From CAZGHF01 sp964525595 (GTDB lineage Bacteria > Patescibacteriota > Minisyncoccia > UBA6257 > GWB1-50-10), in NCBI GenBank assembly GCA_964525595.1, contig CAZGHF010000005.1:1-37767 (forward strand): DNA of 37,767 nt. The letters are read 5' to 3'. The notes beneath the pieces are model-generated. The model worked only from the letters and a program-made list of their open reading frames with translations, had not been told where the DNA came from and searched no databases. Position numbers and translations under genes: made by a program. Position 1 is the stretch's first letter; each line of letters opens with the position of its first letter. Of the stretch, positions 13,801-22,292 are shown piece by piece.

Positions 13801-14517
13801 ATGCCGTACGAACTAGCGCTCGAGAAGTACCAGGGACCGCTTGATAAGCTTTTGGAGCTGGTTCTCGACAAAAAACTTGAGATTGCGGAAATCAGTTTAG
13901 CCGAGGTAACGGCTGATTTTTTGGATTATCTAAAAAAGCTTGAAGAGGAACACGCCGACCCAACCCTCATAATCGACTTTATTATTGTTGCCTCCAAGCT
14001 TGTTCTCATAAAATCAAAAAATCTTTTACCCACCCTCCAGTTGGATGAAGAGGAGGAAGAAGACGTGCGAACCCTGGAGTTGCGGCTCAAAATTTACGCC
14101 GAGATGAAAAATGCCCAGAAATTAATCAGGGAGAGGTGGGATGATTTCCCGCAAATGGCGACGCGTGAATTTTTAAGCGCAATTGGTGTGGCTTTTTACC
14201 CACCGAAGAAAGTGACAAAAAAAGATTTAGCATTATCGATTATGAAAATTGCAGGTGAGCTTGAGAAATTAATGAAGCCAGTGAAGACAATTAAAATTAA
14301 AATCATCAATTTAAAGGAAAAAATTGAAGAAATTGTTAAAAAACTAACTTCAAGTCCCGTCGGTTTCAACAGTCTTAAAGATAAGGGTACCAAGAGTGAG
14401 CTAGTAGTTCTTTTTCTTGCCATTCTCCATCTCATTAAAGCTCAGCTTGTTTATGTTGAACAGTCGGGAAATTTCGGGGAGATTACTATCGCAAAAAAGA
14501 ATGGTAATATTTTATAG
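13801..14517 (+). CDS. scpA: Segregation and condensation protein A
   Basis: ScpA is the kleisin subunit of the SMC-ScpAB condensin, which organises and segregates the chromosome. The 238 residues show the family start YELALEKYQGPLDKLLELV, then the helical block KKLEIAEISLAEVTADFLDYL, the strongly conserved FIIVASKLVLIKSKNLLP, and an acidic linker LDEEEEEDVRTLE. The C-terminal winged helix that contacts SMC heads ends LKAQLVYVEQSGNFGEITI. Length is normal. It is followed by scpB after 2 nt, the usual operon arrangement. The smc gene is not in this window. Confidence 0.95.
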   Translation: MPYELALEKYQGPLDKLLELVLDKKLEIAEISLAEVTADFLDYLKKLEEEHADPTLIIDFIIVASKLVLIKSKNLLPTLQLDEEEEEDVRTLELRLKIYAEMKNAQKLIRERWDDFPQMATREFLSAIGVAFYPPKKVTKKDLALSIMKIAGELEKLMKPVKTIKIKIINLKEKIEEIVKKLTSSPVGFNSLKDKGTKSELVVLFLAILHLIKAQLVYVEQSGNFGEITIAKKNGNIL

Positions 14518-14519
14518 AT

Positions 14520-15080
14520 ATGGATAAGAAAATAGGCGAGTTAGAAGCACTCCTTTTTCATTACGGAGAAGCCATAGAGACGAAAAAAGTAGCCAAAATC
14601 CTGAAATTAAAAGAGGGCGAGGCAAGCGAACTAATAAACTTTTTTGAGAATAAGTTAAAAGAGAACAGCGAACGGGGACTTACGCTTTTAAGGCAGGGAG
14701 ACAAGGTTCAACTTGCGACGAGACCCGAATTTCAAAACATAAACAAGGAACTTATCAAAGAAGAGTTTCGGGAGGAACTCTCGCCGGCTTCGCTTGAAAC
14801 GCTTTCAATTGTCGCTTACCTGGGACCGGTGCCGCGAGCGACCGTTGATTTCGTGCGGGGTGTAAATTCCAGTTTCATTTTGCGGAGTTTATTGATGCGG
14901 GGACTCATTGAGCGGGAAACCAACCCCGAACGGAAAAGCGTTTACAATTACAAGGTGAGCTTCGATTTTTTGCGGTATATAGGCTTGAATCGTCAGGAAG
15001 AACTGCCGGAATATGATGAGTATAAGAATGTTTTGAAGAAGTTTGAGACGCAGGAATCACAAGCGGAAAGTAACGATTAA
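14520..15080 (+). CDS. scpB: Segregation and condensation protein B
   Basis: ScpB is the partner of ScpA in the condensin complex and consists of tandem winged-helix domains. The 186-residue protein starts with the typical IGELEALLFHYGEAIETKKVAKIL. It contains LTLLRQGDKVQLATRPEF and the conserved second-domain block LSPASLETLSIVAYLGPVPRATVDFVRGVNSSFILRSLLMRGLIE. The tail EDKVR-type region is replaced by a short acidic end. It starts 2 nt after the scpA stop and lies 3 nt before the carboxypeptidase gene. Confidence 0.95.
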   Translation: MDKKIGELEALLFHYGEAIETKKVAKILKLKEGEASELINFFENKLKENSERGLTLLRQGDKVQLATRPEFQNINKELIKEEFREELSPASLETLSIVAYLGPVPRATVDFVRGVNSSFILRSLLMRGLIERETNPERKSVYNYKVSFDFLRYIGLNRQEELPEYDEYKNVLKKFETQESQAESND

Positions 15081-15083
15081 TTT

Positions 15084-16043
15084 ATGAGGGTTCAGGTGCA
15101 GGCATTAATCTTAGCGGTTTTAATTTTAGCCTCCGTTGCTGTTACGAGTGTGGGTGGTTCGCCGCCCGTTGCTTCGGAACCGGCAGGCGTTGAAAACAAA
15201 GAAGAATTGGAAAAACTTCCTGATTTTTTGTATGAAAAAGCTTCGCTTCTCGGTGCGGAGGCCTCGATTCGGAATTTCGAAGTACAGCGGGCGCCGAAAA
15301 GAAATTGGGATGTACTTGACCCAAAGGTATCAGCAGAAGCCGTTCTTATCCAGTCGCTTGACGAAAATTTTCCTTTTTTCAATTACAATACTTACCGGAG
15401 CTGGCCGATGGCTTCGCTTACCAAGCTTATTGCCGCTCTTGTTGTACTTGAAGATATTGGGGAAAATAAAAAAATCGTGGTAGACGAGAAAGCCGTAGCT
15501 ACCGAGGGAGAAGCAGGCGGTTTGCGGAGCGGCGAAGTTTTCTCCGCCCGCGATATGCTGAAAATCATGCTTCTTACCTCGTCCAATGACGCGGCGGCGG
15601 CTTTTGAAAGTCATGTGGGTGAAGAAAAATTTAGAAGCTCACTGAACCAAAAAGCTCGGGCGGTTGGAATGATTCAAACAGTGGTTTTCGACGGTTCGGG
15701 ACTAGCTGACGAGAACTCAACTTCCGCAAGTGACTTACTCCGACTTGGAAAATACATTTTAGAGACGAAGCCGGAAATTTTTAACTGGAGTCGACTGAAG
15801 AGCCAGGTTGTTCAGCCCTTGAACGACACAACAAGCCGTACCGTTTATAATATAAACAGTTTGGTTGACAAACCTTATTTCCTTGGCGGGAAAACCGGTA
15901 CTTCTTTGAAAGCTCGCGAAAATTTACTTGCCATTATATCTTTTAAAAATACTCGGCTTATTGCGATAATTTTAGGGAGCCCCGACCGGTACAAGGAGCT
16001 TGAATCGCTTTTGGATTGGATTAATAGAGCTTATATATTTTAG
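15084..16043 (+). CDS. D-alanyl-D-alanine carboxypeptidase (PBP5/S11 family)
   Basis: This 319-residue exported enzyme trims the terminal D-Ala of peptidoglycan stem peptides. The N-terminus has a hydrophobic signal or anchor (ALILAVLILASVAVTSV, about 7-23). All three penicillin-binding motifs are present: SxxK as S111-L-T-K114, SxN as S166-S-N168, and KTG as K270-T-G272. The context LLTSSNDAAAAF and LGGKTGTS is typical of peptidase S11. The C-terminal beta-sandwich and amphipathic membrane helix of E. coli PBP5 are absent, so the protein must be held by its N-terminal segment or released. It lies between scpB (3 nt) and mraY (6 nt), consistent with one wall and division operon. Confidence 0.92.
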   Translation: MRVQVQALILAVLILASVAVTSVGGSPPVASEPAGVENKEELEKLPDFLYEKASLLGAEASIRNFEVQRAPKRNWDVLDPKVSAEAVLIQSLDENFPFFNYNTYRSWPMASLTKLIAALVVLEDIGENKKIVVDEKAVATEGEAGGLRSGEVFSARDMLKIMLLTSSNDAAAAFESHVGEEKFRSSLNQKARAVGMIQTVVFDGSGLADENSTSASDLLRLGKYILETKPEIFNWSRLKSQVVQPLNDTTSRTVYNINSLVDKPYFLGGKTGTSLKARENLLAIISFKNTRLIAIILGSPDRYKELESLLDWINRAYIF

Positions 16044-16049
16044 TCAATC

Positions 16050-17096
16050 ATGTCAGTTTTTGAAGCAGTAAGAATTTTAATAATGTTTGCTCTCTCATTC
16101 GCAGTGGCGCTTTTCGTCACGCCTTTTTTTCTTCATTTTGCAGAGAAGTTTGATCTTAGAAAAAAGAACATCCGTGATAAAAAGAGCGCGCCGATTTTTT
16201 ATCATTTTCACAAGAAGAAAGCAGAAACCCTGACTATGGGTGGGATGATTATCTGGGTTACAGTTTTGGGTTTGGCGGTCGTCTTTTTCATTCTGCGCTA
16301 CTTCCTCGACGGATTTGCCGATTATTTTGATTTCGTAAATCGGGCCGAAACGTATTTGCCGCTTGCCGCGCTTTTCTTCACCGCTCTTGTGGGACTGGCT
16401 GATGATTTATTTGGGATTTTAGGCAAAGGACCGCACAAGGGAGGTCTTACAATGGGACAAAAAATTCTTCTCTACACCGCAGTAGCAATGGTCGGGGCTT
16501 GGTGGTTCTATTTCAAGCTTGGCTGGGACATTCTTTACATTCCTTTTGTCGGAAACGTTTTCATAGGCGGATGGTACATTCCTTTTTTCATTTTTGTGCT
16601 TGTCGCCACTGCTTTCTCAACCAATGAAACTGATGGTTTGGACGGACTGGCAGGGGGGACGCTTTTCTTCGCTTTCGGAGCAATGGTGGTGGTGGCGTTC
16701 GTTCTGGGGCGTTATGACCTGGCGGTTATGAACGCGGCCATTTTGGGGGCGATTCTGGCTTTTCTCTGGTTTAACATTAACCCGGCGAGGTTCTTTATGG
16801 GTGATACCGGTTCAATGTCGCTGGGAATCACTCTGGGAGTGGTAACGATGCTTACCAACACGGCACTCTTTTTGCCTTTTTTCGGGTTGATTTTGGTTGG
16901 GGAATCGCTCTCAGTCATTATTCAGGTTTTGAGCAAAAAAATTCGGGGCAAAAAAGTTTTCTTATCAACCCCGATTCATCACCACTTTGAAGCATTGGGT
17001 TGGATTGAGAGTCAAATCACGATGAGGTTTTGGATAATCTCGGCGGTGGCGACCATTTTTGGGTTGGTTTTGTTCTTCTTGGCCAGGTTTGCATAA
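16050..17096 (+). CDS. mraY: Phospho-N-acetylmuramoyl-pentapeptide transferase MraY
   Basis: MraY transfers phospho-MurNAc-pentapeptide from the UDP precursor to undecaprenyl phosphate, making lipid I at the inner face of the membrane. The 348-residue protein has about ten hydrophobic spans. It carries the catalytic sequences TMGGMIIW, the Asp pair in VGLADDLFGI, NETDGLDGLAGG, the nucleophile-region FMGDTGSMSLG, and the MraY-specific TPIHHHFEALGW. That last His-rich loop separates MraY from WecA-type enzymes. Family length is about 320-360. It starts 6 nt after the carboxypeptidase stop and is followed by a hairpin region, suggesting a transcript end near 17166. Confidence 0.96.
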   Translation: MSVFEAVRILIMFALSFAVALFVTPFFLHFAEKFDLRKKNIRDKKSAPIFYHFHKKKAETLTMGGMIIWVTVLGLAVVFFILRYFLDGFADYFDFVNRAETYLPLAALFFTALVGLADDLFGILGKGPHKGGLTMGQKILLYTAVAMVGAWWFYFKLGWDILYIPFVGNVFIGGWYIPFFIFVLVATAFSTNETDGLDGLAGGTLFFAFGAMVVVAFVLGRYDLAVMNAAILGAILAFLWFNINPARFFMGDTGSMSLGITLGVVTMLTNTALFLPFFGLILVGESLSVIIQVLSKKIRGKKVFLSTPIHHHFEALGWIESQITMRFWIISAVATIFGLVLFFLARFA

Positions 17097-17100
17097 CACC

Positions 17101-17166
17101 CCGTGAGCAGTCACTCTCGGAACCAGAATAATTTTACTCCAAGTAATTACTCACGGAGATTTTTTA
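17101..17166 (+). terminator. Possible terminator after mraY
   Basis: ccgtgag (17101-17107) can pair with ctcacgg (about 17150-17156), followed by agattttttaaatt. The loop is long (about 42 nt), and an alternative smaller stem, ctcc / ggag, shares the right arm. The T-run supports termination but the stem is unusual. Confidence 0.4.
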
Positions 17167-17178
17167 AATTTCTTCATC

Positions 17179-17184
17179 TATAAT
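17179..17184 (+). promoter_or_regulatory. -10 box of the amidohydrolase gene
   Basis: A perfect TATAAT ends 6 nt before the ATG at 17191, which predicts a leaderless message. No convincing -35 box lies 17 bp upstream. Confidence 0.45.
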
Positions 17185-17190
17185 AAAGAC

Positions 17191-18657
17191 ATGTCTGCGG
17201 TATTAATAAAAGGAGGTCTTGTATACGACGGTAGCGGTAATGAACCGATAAAAGAAGATGTTTTGGTAAGGGGAAAAAGGATTTTAAAACGCGGTAGTTT
17301 TTCAAAAAATCGGGCGGAAAAAGTGATTGACGCAACAGGCGCGATGGTTACTCCCGGTTTTGTGGACGTGAATTCTTCGGCTGACCATTACTTAGAAATT
17401 TTTGACGATGATTTCGGCAGAAAAGATTTGAAAGATGGAATCACGACGGTAATCGGTGGTAACTGCGGTGTCTCTTTTGCGCCAATTGCAAATCGTTCTC
17501 TATTTTCGCTGAGGAATTGGGCGGATATTTCAGGATTAAACGTTGACTGGCATGACTTTAGCGGGTTTTTTAAGCATCTGGAAAAACAAGGATTAAACAT
17601 AAATTTCGGCAGTCTTGTCGGTCACAGCACAATAAGGAAAGCGCTTTTAGGGGACAAAATGAGAGATTTGACCGAGAACGAGGTTCGGACTGCCAAGAGA
17701 ATGCTAATTGAAGCTTTTAGAGACGGCGTTCTTGGTTTTTCAACCGGACTTGAATTTGCCGATACAAAATTCACGCCGGTTCATGAAATTGAAGAGTTAG
17801 TGAATGTCGTTGCGGAAGAAAAGAGAGTTTATGCCGCCCATTTGAGGGATTACGGACCTTTTATTGAAAAGTCAGTGGAAGAAGCAATCCGAATTGCCAA
17901 AAAAACCGGAGTTAATCTTGAGATAAGTCACTTCATGCCGATGATAGGGGAGGCAAGAAATTATTTGTCGCTCAAGGCGAAAATTGAGGACGAAGGCGCA
18001 AAGATGCGAATAAACTTTGATTGTAATTCTTTTTCTTACGTTGCAACGCCACTTTACCAGCTCCTGCCGGAGAAAATGAAAAAAGAGGGTTTTGAAAAAA
18101 TGATAGAGTATTTGAATAGTGAGCATTTAGAAAAAGAAATAATTCATTACTTAAAAAAATTTAACGGTGAAAATATTCATATTGGAGAGATGCCGCCTCA
18201 CCTTCATTTTCTTTACGGCAAAAGCTTAAGAGATTACGCGGTAAACAATGAGCTTTCTCCGGCGGAGAGTCTTTTTAAACTTATGAAGAGTTCGGGTTTG
18301 AGAGGCGTTCTTTTAAAGGAGTCCGTTGAAAGAGATTTAATTGAAGATTTTGTTTTCTCGCAATCATCTTTTATTTCTTCAGGCGAAATAAAAGAGAGGG
18401 GAGCGTTCCTTAATTTCTTGAAGCTCGCCGAGAAGATAGGGTTTTCGACGGAAAAGGCGATCGCTAAACTCACTACCCTTCCGGCTGAGAAATATAAATT
18501 AAAGTGGAGGGGTAAAATCCGGGAAGATTACTATGCCGACCTACTGGTTATTAAGGACGGTCTTGTGAAAGACGCAATTGTAAATGGCGGGGTTCTTATT
18601 GAAGAGGGGAGGTTTAAGAAATCTCGTTCCGGGAAAGTGTTAAGGTATCAGACTTAA
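17191..18657 (+). CDS. D-aminoacylase-like amidohydrolase, key metal ligands missing
   Basis: This 488-residue protein has the fold of the N-acyl-D-amino-acid deacylase branch of the amidohydrolase superfamily. The small beta domain (MSAVLIKGGLVYDGSGNEPI, and the C-terminal YYADLLVIKDGLVKDAIVNGG) surrounds a TIM barrel. The D-aminoacylase-specific Cys is present in GGNCGVSFAP (C92), and the histidines equivalent to H220 and H250 are found at AAHLRDYG (H217) and ISHFMP (H247). However, the HxH motif after strand 1 is N61-S-S63 in VDVNSSADH, and the catalytic-Asp loop ('GSDG' in homologues) reads VFSQSSFISSG. This protein may therefore be inactive or have a different chemistry. Its position between mraY and ftsW hints at a wall-linked role with D-amino acids, which is inference. 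It overlaps the ftsW start by one base (TAATG). Confidence 0.8.
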   Translation: MSAVLIKGGLVYDGSGNEPIKEDVLVRGKRILKRGSFSKNRAEKVIDATGAMVTPGFVDVNSSADHYLEIFDDDFGRKDLKDGITTVIGGNCGVSFAPIANRSLFSLRNWADISGLNVDWHDFSGFFKHLEKQGLNINFGSLVGHSTIRKALLGDKMRDLTENEVRTAKRMLIEAFRDGVLGFSTGLEFADTKFTPVHEIEELVNVVAEEKRVYAAHLRDYGPFIEKSVEEAIRIAKKTGVNLEISHFMPMIGEARNYLSLKAKIEDEGAKMRINFDCNSFSYVATPLYQLLPEKMKKEGFEKMIEYLNSEHLEKEIIHYLKKFNGENIHIGEMPPHLHFLYGKSLRDYAVNNELSPAESLFKLMKSSGLRGVLLKESVERDLIEDFVFSQSSFISSGEIKERGAFLNFLKLAEKIGFSTEKAIAKLTTLPAEKYKLKWRGKIREDYYADLLVIKDGLVKDAIVNGGVLIEEGRFKKSRSGKVLRYQT

Positions 18658-19769
18658 TGCTAAGGAGAATCAGAACAAGAAGAACTTCCGCGCCTGACTA
18701 CGTCTTTCTTGGTCTTGTAGTGCTCCTCACCGTTTTTGGGCTGGTGATGCTGACAAGTGCTTCATCAGACTTAGCTGAGGCGAGATTCGGTAACAGTTTC
18801 TATTATCTTAACCACCAAATTTTAAATGGTCTTATTGCCGGGGTGGTCGGTTTTTTCATCGGTTTTTTTCTTTATTACCGGCGGTGGGAAAAGCTGGCAG
18901 TTCCGCTTCTTATTTTGAACATCTTTCTTCTTACCCTTGTCTTTACCACGTCTTTCGGTTTTGCGGCTAAGGGGGCTTCGCGCTGGGTGGATATCGGCGG
19001 TTTCAGCTTCCAGCCGGCTGAAGTCCTGAAACTTACTTTTTTCATTTATCTTGCGGCTTGGCTTTCAAAAAGCAGAGAGCGAAGTAAAAAATTCCTGACC
19101 GGTTTTCTGCCTTTCATGATTTTGGTCGGCATTATAATCTTACTCATTGTTTTTCAACCCTCAACGACGACAGCAGCGATAATCTTTGCTGCCGCTCTTG
19201 CCACTTACTTTACGGCCGGCGGGCGGATTAAATTTCTCGTTGCCGCGGTTTTACTTGCCGCCTTAGGCCTTTCCATTCTGGTTTATATCACTCCTTATCG
19301 ATTGGAACGGATTACAGCTTTTTTGGATGGCGGAGCCAATGAACTTGAAGAAGGCTATCACTTAAATCAGTCGCTTATTGCTATCGGCTCCGGCGGCTGG
19401 TTTGGTGTAGGCTACGGCAAGTCAACGACAAAACTCCGGTATCTGCCCGAACCAACAGGGGACTCAATATTTGCGGTGATTGCGGAAGAGCTGGGGTTTG
19501 TGGGGGCGTCCCTCCTTATACTTGTATTTTTAGTTTTAGTTTTAAAAGGATTGCGTATTGCTAAGGCGGCGCGGGATAATTTCGGGCGGCTTTTGGTTAC
19601 CGGTTTTATCACTCTTTTGGGGATTCAGGTTTTCATAAACATTGCGGCGGTTTCCGGACTCATTCCTTTTACGGGTATCCCATTGCCTTTTATCAGTTTT
19701 GGCGGAACGGCACTGGCAGTCTTTTTGACGATGAGCGGGATAATAGTTAATGTTTCTAGATATAGATAA
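18657..19769 (+). CDS. ftsW: FtsW/RodA-type peptidoglycan polymerase (SEDS)
   Basis: SEDS proteins polymerise lipid II into glycan strands together with a class B penicillin-binding protein. This 370-residue protein has about ten membrane spans. It shows the family blocks GLVMLTSASSDLAEARFGNSFY, GASRWVDIGGFSFQPAEVLKL, the extracellular loop YHLNQSLIAIGSGGWFGVGYGKS, LPEPTGDSIFAVIAEELGFVG, and the final GIPLPFISFGGTALAVFL. FtsW and RodA cannot be separated with certainty by eye. Placement directly upstream of murG favours FtsW, as in the classical division and wall cluster. The start codon overlaps the stop of the amidohydrolase gene (TAATG), and murG follows after 2 nt. Confidence 0.93.
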   Translation: MLRRIRTRRTSAPDYVFLGLVVLLTVFGLVMLTSASSDLAEARFGNSFYYLNHQILNGLIAGVVGFFIGFFLYYRRWEKLAVPLLILNIFLLTLVFTTSFGFAAKGASRWVDIGGFSFQPAEVLKLTFFIYLAAWLSKSRERSKKFLTGFLPFMILVGIIILLIVFQPSTTTAAIIFAAALATYFTAGGRIKFLVAAVLLAALGLSILVYITPYRLERITAFLDGGANELEEGYHLNQSLIAIGSGGWFGVGYGKSTTKLRYLPEPTGDSIFAVIAEELGFVGASLLILVFLVLVLKGLRIAKAARDNFGRLLVTGFITLLGIQVFINIAAVSGLIPFTGIPLPFISFGGTALAVFLTMSGIIVNVSRYR

Positions 19770-19771
19770 TC

Positions 19772-20869
19772 ATGAGAAAGAGAATTCTACTGACAGGCGG
19801 AGGAAGCGGGGGACACGTTTTCCCGCTGGTGGCTGTTTTGGATGAGATAAGGCGTTTTGCCGGAGGCGACATCAAGGTTTCTTACATTGGTCCCCGACAT
19901 AAGTTAAATGAAGAGTTTGAAAAAAGAGAAATAAAGGTTTACAAAATTTTGGGTGCCAAGTTGCGGCGTTATTTTGACCTGCGGAATTTTATTGATGTGC
20001 CAAAGTTCTTCATAAGTTTTCTCCAGGCACTCTTTAAACTTTACTTCCTTATGCCGGATTTGGTTTTTTCCAAAGGCGGGACGAGCGCCCTGCCGGTTGT
20101 CTTAGCGGCGAGATTTTACTTTATTCCGGTTGTCATTCATGAATCGGATTCCGTCCCGGGCTTAACAAATCGGCTCTCCGCTCATTTTGCGAAAAAAGTA
20201 TTCATATCTTTTAGAACGGCTATAAATTATTTTTCTCCGAAGAAGACAGAATTAGTAGGAAACCCAATCCGGCTGGAGATTCTTACCAATCGAGTGCAGA
20301 ACACGGAGGCGGCCAAAACCCGGATTAGATTTAAACCCGAAGAACCGCTTATCGTTTTTTTAGGCGGTTCGCAGGGAGCGGAACGCCTGAATGAATTCGT
20401 TTTTAACAATTTTAAGGAAATTATTTCTTTTACCCAGGTTTTTCATCAGGTTGGGGCGGATAATTTAAATCATGCTGAGAGATTAAGGAATTCAAGTGAG
20501 CGTTATCGGTACGGCGGATTTCTTAACGCGGAGGAGATAAAATCAGTACTTGCGGCGGCTGATGTTGTCGTCTCCCGCACCGGCTCGGGGGCAATTTTTG
20601 AAATTGCTTCGTTCGGGAAGCCGGCAATTCTCGTTCCTTTACCGGAGTCGGCAGGCGACCATCAAAGAGTAAACGCGTACGAATATGAACGAAGCGGTGC
20701 AGCAATTGTGGTTGAAGAGAGTAATCTTAGTTGGGGAATACTGAAGCTTGAGATTGAGAAAATTTTGAACGAGTCCGGATTGAAAGAGAAAATGTCTCAG
20801 GCGGCCCTTAGCTTTGCCAAGCCGGAGGCGGCAGAGATGATTGTGAAACGCACCTTGGAACTTGTTTAG
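19772..20869 (+). CDS. murG: MurG, lipid II-forming GlcNAc transferase
   Basis: MurG adds N-acetylglucosamine from UDP-GlcNAc to lipid I at the cytosolic face of the membrane, producing lipid II. The 365 residues form a GT-B fold. The N-terminal glycine loop LLTGGGSGGHVFPLVAVL, the membrane-associated region KLYFLMPDLVFSKGGTSALPVV, IPVVIHESDSVPGLTNRL, the interdomain turn VFLGGSQGAERLNE, and the UDP-GlcNAc site VVSRTGSGAIFEIASFGKPAILVPLP with DHQRVNAYEYE are all in place. Length is normal. It follows ftsW by 2 nt and precedes gltX by 31 bp. Confidence 0.96.
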   Translation: MRKRILLTGGGSGGHVFPLVAVLDEIRRFAGGDIKVSYIGPRHKLNEEFEKREIKVYKILGAKLRRYFDLRNFIDVPKFFISFLQALFKLYFLMPDLVFSKGGTSALPVVLAARFYFIPVVIHESDSVPGLTNRLSAHFAKKVFISFRTAINYFSPKKTELVGNPIRLEILTNRVQNTEAAKTRIRFKPEEPLIVFLGGSQGAERLNEFVFNNFKEIISFTQVFHQVGADNLNHAERLRNSSERYRYGGFLNAEEIKSVLAAADVVVSRTGSGAIFEIASFGKPAILVPLPESAGDHQRVNAYEYERSGAAIVVEESNLSWGILKLEIEKILNESGLKEKMSQAALSFAKPEAAEMIVKRTLELV

Positions 20870-20888
20870 CTGAGAGATGATTTTCGTG

Positions 20889-20894
20889 TAAAAT
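20889..20894 (+). promoter_or_regulatory. -10-like box of gltX
   Basis: TAAAAT ends 6 nt before the ATG at 20901; the intervening bases are aaagga. The start site would coincide with the ATG. No good -35 box is visible. Confidence 0.35.
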
Positions 20895-20900
20895 AAAGGA

Positions 20901-22292
20901 ATGGAAAGTTCGCGCCCCATAAGAGTAAGGTTTGCGCCGTCGCCGACCGGGCCTTTCAGTATCGGAAACGTAAGAACGGCGCTTTTTAACTGGCTTTTTG
21001 CGAAAAGTAAGGGCGGGGATTTTTTGGTAAGAATTGAGGATACCGACAAGGAACGTTCCAAAAAAGAATATGAGAAGCAAATTTTAGAAGGACTGGAGTG
21101 GCTGGGGCTTATGTGGGACGAAAAGCCGATCCGGCAGAGTGAACGCTTGGTGGTTTATGAGAAGAACCTCAAAAAAATTCTTGAGGAAGGGCGGGCTTAC
21201 TGGTGTTTCTGCAGTATTGATGAACTGGAAGCGCAAAGACAATCCCAGCTTTCACAGGGTCTTGCGCCCAAATACAGCGGGAAATGCCGCAGTATTACTC
21301 TGGAAGAAGCGGAAGGGAAAATGAAAAAAGGGGAGTCGGCGGTTATTCGCTTCAAAATGCCGGAGAAGAAAGTCACTGTAAATGATTTAGTACGCGGCAA
21401 GATAGAGTTTGATGCCGGACTCATGGGTGATATTGTAATCGCAAAGAGCTTAAAAGAACCGCTTTATAATTTTGCGGCGGCAGTGGATGATGCGGAGATG
21501 AGGGTAACACACGTGATAAGAGGTGAGGATCACCTGGCGAATACGCCAAAACAAATATTAATTCAGGAAGCGCTCGGTCTTCCCCATCCGCACTTTGCTC
21601 ACATGCCGCTCATTCTGGGACCAGACCGGAAAAAACTTTCCAAGCGATATCTTGATAAATCTTTCCTTGATTATAAAAATCAGGGGTATTTACCGGAGGC
21701 GATGCTTAACTTCCTCGTTCTTTTAGGCTGGCACCCGGTTGAGGACAGGGAAACAATAAGTCGGGAGGAAATGATAAAGGAATTTACGCTGGAGCGGGTT
21801 CAAAAAAGCGGAGCAATTTTCAACGAAAAGAAATTGGATTGGTTAAACGCTTATTACATAAAGCAACTGAAGCCGGGGGAGATTCTCGAAAAAATCAGAC
21901 CTTTCATTCCGGCCGGTTGGCTCAAAAAGAAAAGGCTTCTTATGAAAATAATAGAAGCGGAGAAAGAGCGAGTGAAGGCTTTTAGCGACTTTAAGGAGTT
22001 GACCGGATTCTTTTTTGAACTGCCGGATTATGATGAGAAAATGCTCATTTGGAAGGAAACACCGCGTGAGAAAATACTGGATAACCTGAAAAAAGTACGA
22101 GATGTAATTAAAGTGAATGGGGACGTTATGGCTTTGGCCGAGCGCGAAGGAAGAGGAGAGGTTTTGTGGCCTTTGCGGGTGGCTCTATCCGGTAGGAGCG
22201 CTTCGCCGGGGCCGTTGGAAATCCTGGATGTTTTGGGTAAAACGGAGAGTCTAAAGAGGATAAACCAGGCAGTAAAGAAATTGGAAGCATGA
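20901..22292 (+). CDS. gltX: Glutamyl-tRNA synthetase
   Basis: GltX charges tRNA-Glu with glutamate and, in bacteria without GlnRS, usually also tRNA-Gln. The 463-residue protein carries the class I core RVRFAPSPTGPFSIGNVRTAL, the family block VRIEDTDKERSKKEYE, WCFCSIDELEAQR with the zinc-loop region, YNFAAAVDDAEMRVTHVIRGEDHLANTP, and the KMSKS-type motif KKLSKR (about 244-249). The C-terminal anticodon-binding helices end the protein. The HIGH motif reads S-I-G-N at 20-23, so the first His, which contacts ATP in class I enzymes, is replaced by Ser. Activity is still expected because all other motifs are kept, but this is notable. It overlaps the CYTH gene by ATGA. Confidence 0.95.
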   Translation: MESSRPIRVRFAPSPTGPFSIGNVRTALFNWLFAKSKGGDFLVRIEDTDKERSKKEYEKQILEGLEWLGLMWDEKPIRQSERLVVYEKNLKKILEEGRAYWCFCSIDELEAQRQSQLSQGLAPKYSGKCRSITLEEAEGKMKKGESAVIRFKMPEKKVTVNDLVRGKIEFDAGLMGDIVIAKSLKEPLYNFAAAVDDAEMRVTHVIRGEDHLANTPKQILIQEALGLPHPHFAHMPLILGPDRKKLSKRYLDKSFLDYKNQGYLPEAMLNFLVLLGWHPVEDRETISREEMIKEFTLERVQKSGAIFNEKKLDWLNAYYIKQLKPGEILEKIRPFIPAGWLKKKRLLMKIIEAEKERVKAFSDFKELTGFFFELPDYDEKMLIWKETPREKILDNLKKVRDVIKVNGDVMALAEREGRGEVLWPLRVALSGRSASPGPLEILDVLGKTESLKRINQAVKKLEA

